Shown: one piece after another, positions 15,440 through 16,790 of the stretch
How positions within the stretch are numbered: the stretch's first letter is position 1
Layout: each line of letters begins with the position of its first letter
Translations under genes and position numbers: made by a program
Assembly: GCA_023416855.1 (NCBI GenBank)
Contig: JAEZGU010000163.1
Location: 1 to 16,790, forward strand
DNA: 16,790 bases
Direction of reading: 5' to 3'
Source: Bacillota bacterium
GTDB taxonomy: Bacteria; Bacillota; Clostridia; Tissierellales; Sedimentibacteraceae
The notes under the pieces: generated by a model
Seen by the model: the letters and a program-made list of their open reading frames with translations, nothing else
What the model was told of the DNA's origin: nothing
The model's database searches: none

Positions 15440-16790
15440 TTATATAGTTCTCTGCGTCTTTTATTATTCCCTCGTATATACCTGCCATTCTTGCTATTTT
15501 TAAAGCATCTTTTGGTATATCGTCTTTATATTTAACCTCTATTAATCTATAATCCATATAGCTTGATATTTGTTCTATACTGTTTATTTTATACAATTCC
15601 TGCTCACTAGGAAGCTTAAGACCAGCAACCTGTAGATTTTGGACACCTTCATCATTAGCAATATTATCATAATGAGTTGTAAGAACAGTAATACAAGCTT
15701 GCTTTTTCAAATAATTAACTACTGCCTTTGTAATTGCATAACCTTCCTTCGGGTTAGTACCTCCTGCAAGCTCATCAATTAAAATTAAACACTTTCTGTC
15801 TGAATTGTCTAAAGCCTCTTTTAAATTAATTATTTCTGCACCAAAGGTACTAAGTCCTTTTTCAATTGACTGATCATCTCCAACTGAAATATATATACTG
15901 TCAAATAAACAAATTTCTGCATATTCACAAGGTACAAACATGCCATAGCATGCCATAGCAGCTATTTGTCCAATCATTCTTAATGATACAGTCTTACCGC
16001 CCATGTTAGCACCAGTAATACATACAACATTTTTCTTTAAATTTATATCGATAGGTACATATTCTTTTCGCTTTTCTTTAAGCGTATTTTCAAGCTTAAG
16101 ATTTCTTCCGGTCTTAACTTCTATTTTGAGTTCAGTTGTAATTACCGGTTCAACTGATTTTGTTTTTTGAGCATAATTCGCTTTAGCTATAATATAATCA
16201 GTTATACCTATTACTTTAATATTATTTTTTATTATATCATAATAATTTTTTATTTCTTCGGAAATATTTTGTCGAATTTTGAATTCTTCGTCTTCTTCTT
16301 CCTTCTTCAAAAATTCTATTTTCATTTCTAATTCGTCTATTTTTTCGTTATTTTTAATTTTAAAAATAATATTTAAATAATTTTCTCCTGATACTCTTAA
16401 GCTACTGTCTAATAATAATTCTTCAGTTTTTTCTTTTTGAGTTTTACTTATTGTTGCTTCATCTTTTAAATTAAATTTAATATTATGTTTCTTTTCAATT
16501 TCTTCTTTTATTTTTTTCTTTAATACAGCAATATTTTTCTCGGCTTGTTTTTTTTCTGCCCTTATTACTTTTAAATTCTCCGAATATTCATCATATATAT
16601 AAAATGTGTTAATTTTTTCATTTGCAGGATCTAACATTTCATAAAGCTGTGGTAGGGGCGTTAATACTAAACCTTCTATCGATAAAGTTCTTAAACTACT
16701 GTTAAGTCTATCTGTTTGAATAAGAAAATTCTTTATTTCAAACAATTCAACTTCATCTAATACTTGGTTACTCTTTGCCCTCTCTAATGT
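15435..16790 (-). CDS. kamC: MutS-like ATPase, lysine 5,6-aminomutase reactivase subunit KamC (5' end outside window)
   Basis: The frame stays open to the window edge (T-L-E-R-A-K-S-N-Q at the end), so the TTG at 16745 is not a start; 451 residues are visible. The N-terminal part is helical and highly charged, like a MutS core/clamp region. The ATPase domain has Walker A T-G-A-N-M-G-G-K-T (codons at about 15991-16020), L-I-L-I-D-E-L-A-G-G-T-N-P as Walker B, and T-T-H-Y-D as the H-motif. The DNA mismatch-binding domain I of true MutS is not seen in the visible part. In lysine fermenters this MutS relative sits beside kamD/kamE and, with KamB, is annotated as the factor that reactivates the mutase, probably by exchanging damaged cobalamin. 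Position directly before kamD supports KamC over a mismatch-repair or MutS2 role. Its biochemistry is inferred from family and context. Confidence 0.88.
   Translation of the reverse strand, partial: TLERAKSNQVLDEVELFEIKNFLIQTDRLNSSLRTLSIEGLVLTPLPQLYEMLDPANEKINTFYIYDEYSENLKVIRAEKKQAEKNIAVLKKKIKEEIEKKHNIKFNLKDEATISKTQKEKTEELLLDSSLRVSGENYLNIIFKIKNNEKIDELEMKIEFLKKEEEDEEFKIRQNISEEIKNYYDIIKNNIKVIGITDYIIAKANYAQKTKSVEPVITTELKIEVKTGRNLKLENTLKEKRKEYVPIDINLKKNVVCITGANMGGKTVSLRMIGQIAAMACYGMFVPCEYAEICLFDSIYISVGDDQSIEKGLSTFGAEIINLKEALDNSDRKCLILIDELAGGTNPKEGYAITKAVVNYLKKQACITVLTTHYDNIANDEGVQNLQVAGLKLPSEQELYKINSIEQISSYMDYRLIEVKYKDDIPKDALKIARMAGIYEGIIKDAENYIM

Noticed and set aside
15941..15960. Two tandem copies of the 10-mer TGCCATAGCA
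   Set aside because: It lies within conserved coding sequence of the MutS-like ATPase (reads A-M-A-C-Y-G-M in frame) and does not disrupt it; probably chance.
15435..16790. Assignment as DNA mismatch repair MutS or MutS2
   Set aside because: Position next to kamD/kamE and the lack of visible mismatch-binding or Smr domains favour KamC, although the 5' end is missing.

Overview
The window is AT-rich with compact operons and strong AGGAGG-type ribosome binding sites. It carries a lysine 5,6-aminomutase locus, a σD-type chemotaxis promoter and LuxR-type signalling. Together these point to a motile, anaerobic, amino-acid-fermenting Firmicute (Clostridia/Tissierellia). The genus cannot be fixed from sequence inspection alone. 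No rRNA, tRNA, CRISPR array, transposase or phage gene was seen.

Layout. (1) Positions 1-1693, plus strand: the 3' end of an M14 zinc carboxypeptidase, then cinA 15 bp later. (2) 1756-4218, minus strand: a Lon-family protease with an N-terminal AAA domain, closed by a hairpin terminator. (3) 4219-4408: a divergent intergenic region with a good σD (σ28) promoter match. It drives a dCache chemoreceptor (4409-6469), whose terminator is shared with the convergent operon to its right. (4) 6482-13005, minus strand: a two-component system (histidine kinase, then LuxR-type response regulator), a terminator, a perfect 16-bp palindrome, then a lipoprotein, an ABC ATPase and two ABC-2 permeases. Gene order and protein types match the Bacillus LnrJK-LnrLMN (linearmycin-resistance) arrangement, with a lipoprotein gene added at the head of the transporter operon. 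(5) 13021-16790, minus strand: kamC (5' end outside the window), kamD and kamE, ending in a strong terminator. These encode the B12/PLP-dependent lysine 5,6-aminomutase and its MutS-like reactivating ATPase.

How the parts may work together. KamDE moves the terminal amino group of beta-lysine or D-lysine during lysine fermentation, and KamC is thought to keep the enzyme active. The chemoreceptor retains nearly all of the published amino-acid-binding dCache motif, so attraction to amino acids is a natural but unproven partner to amino-acid fermentation. The kinase/regulator pair probably controls the lipoprotein-ABC operon through the palindrome between them, as a sense-and-export module for a membrane-active compound.

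The most novel-looking items are the lipoprotein-augmented Lnr-like module with its paired operator, and short repeated sequence (TGTAGGG...) at the 3' ends of three minus-strand genes. Nothing here is clearly a wholly new system.
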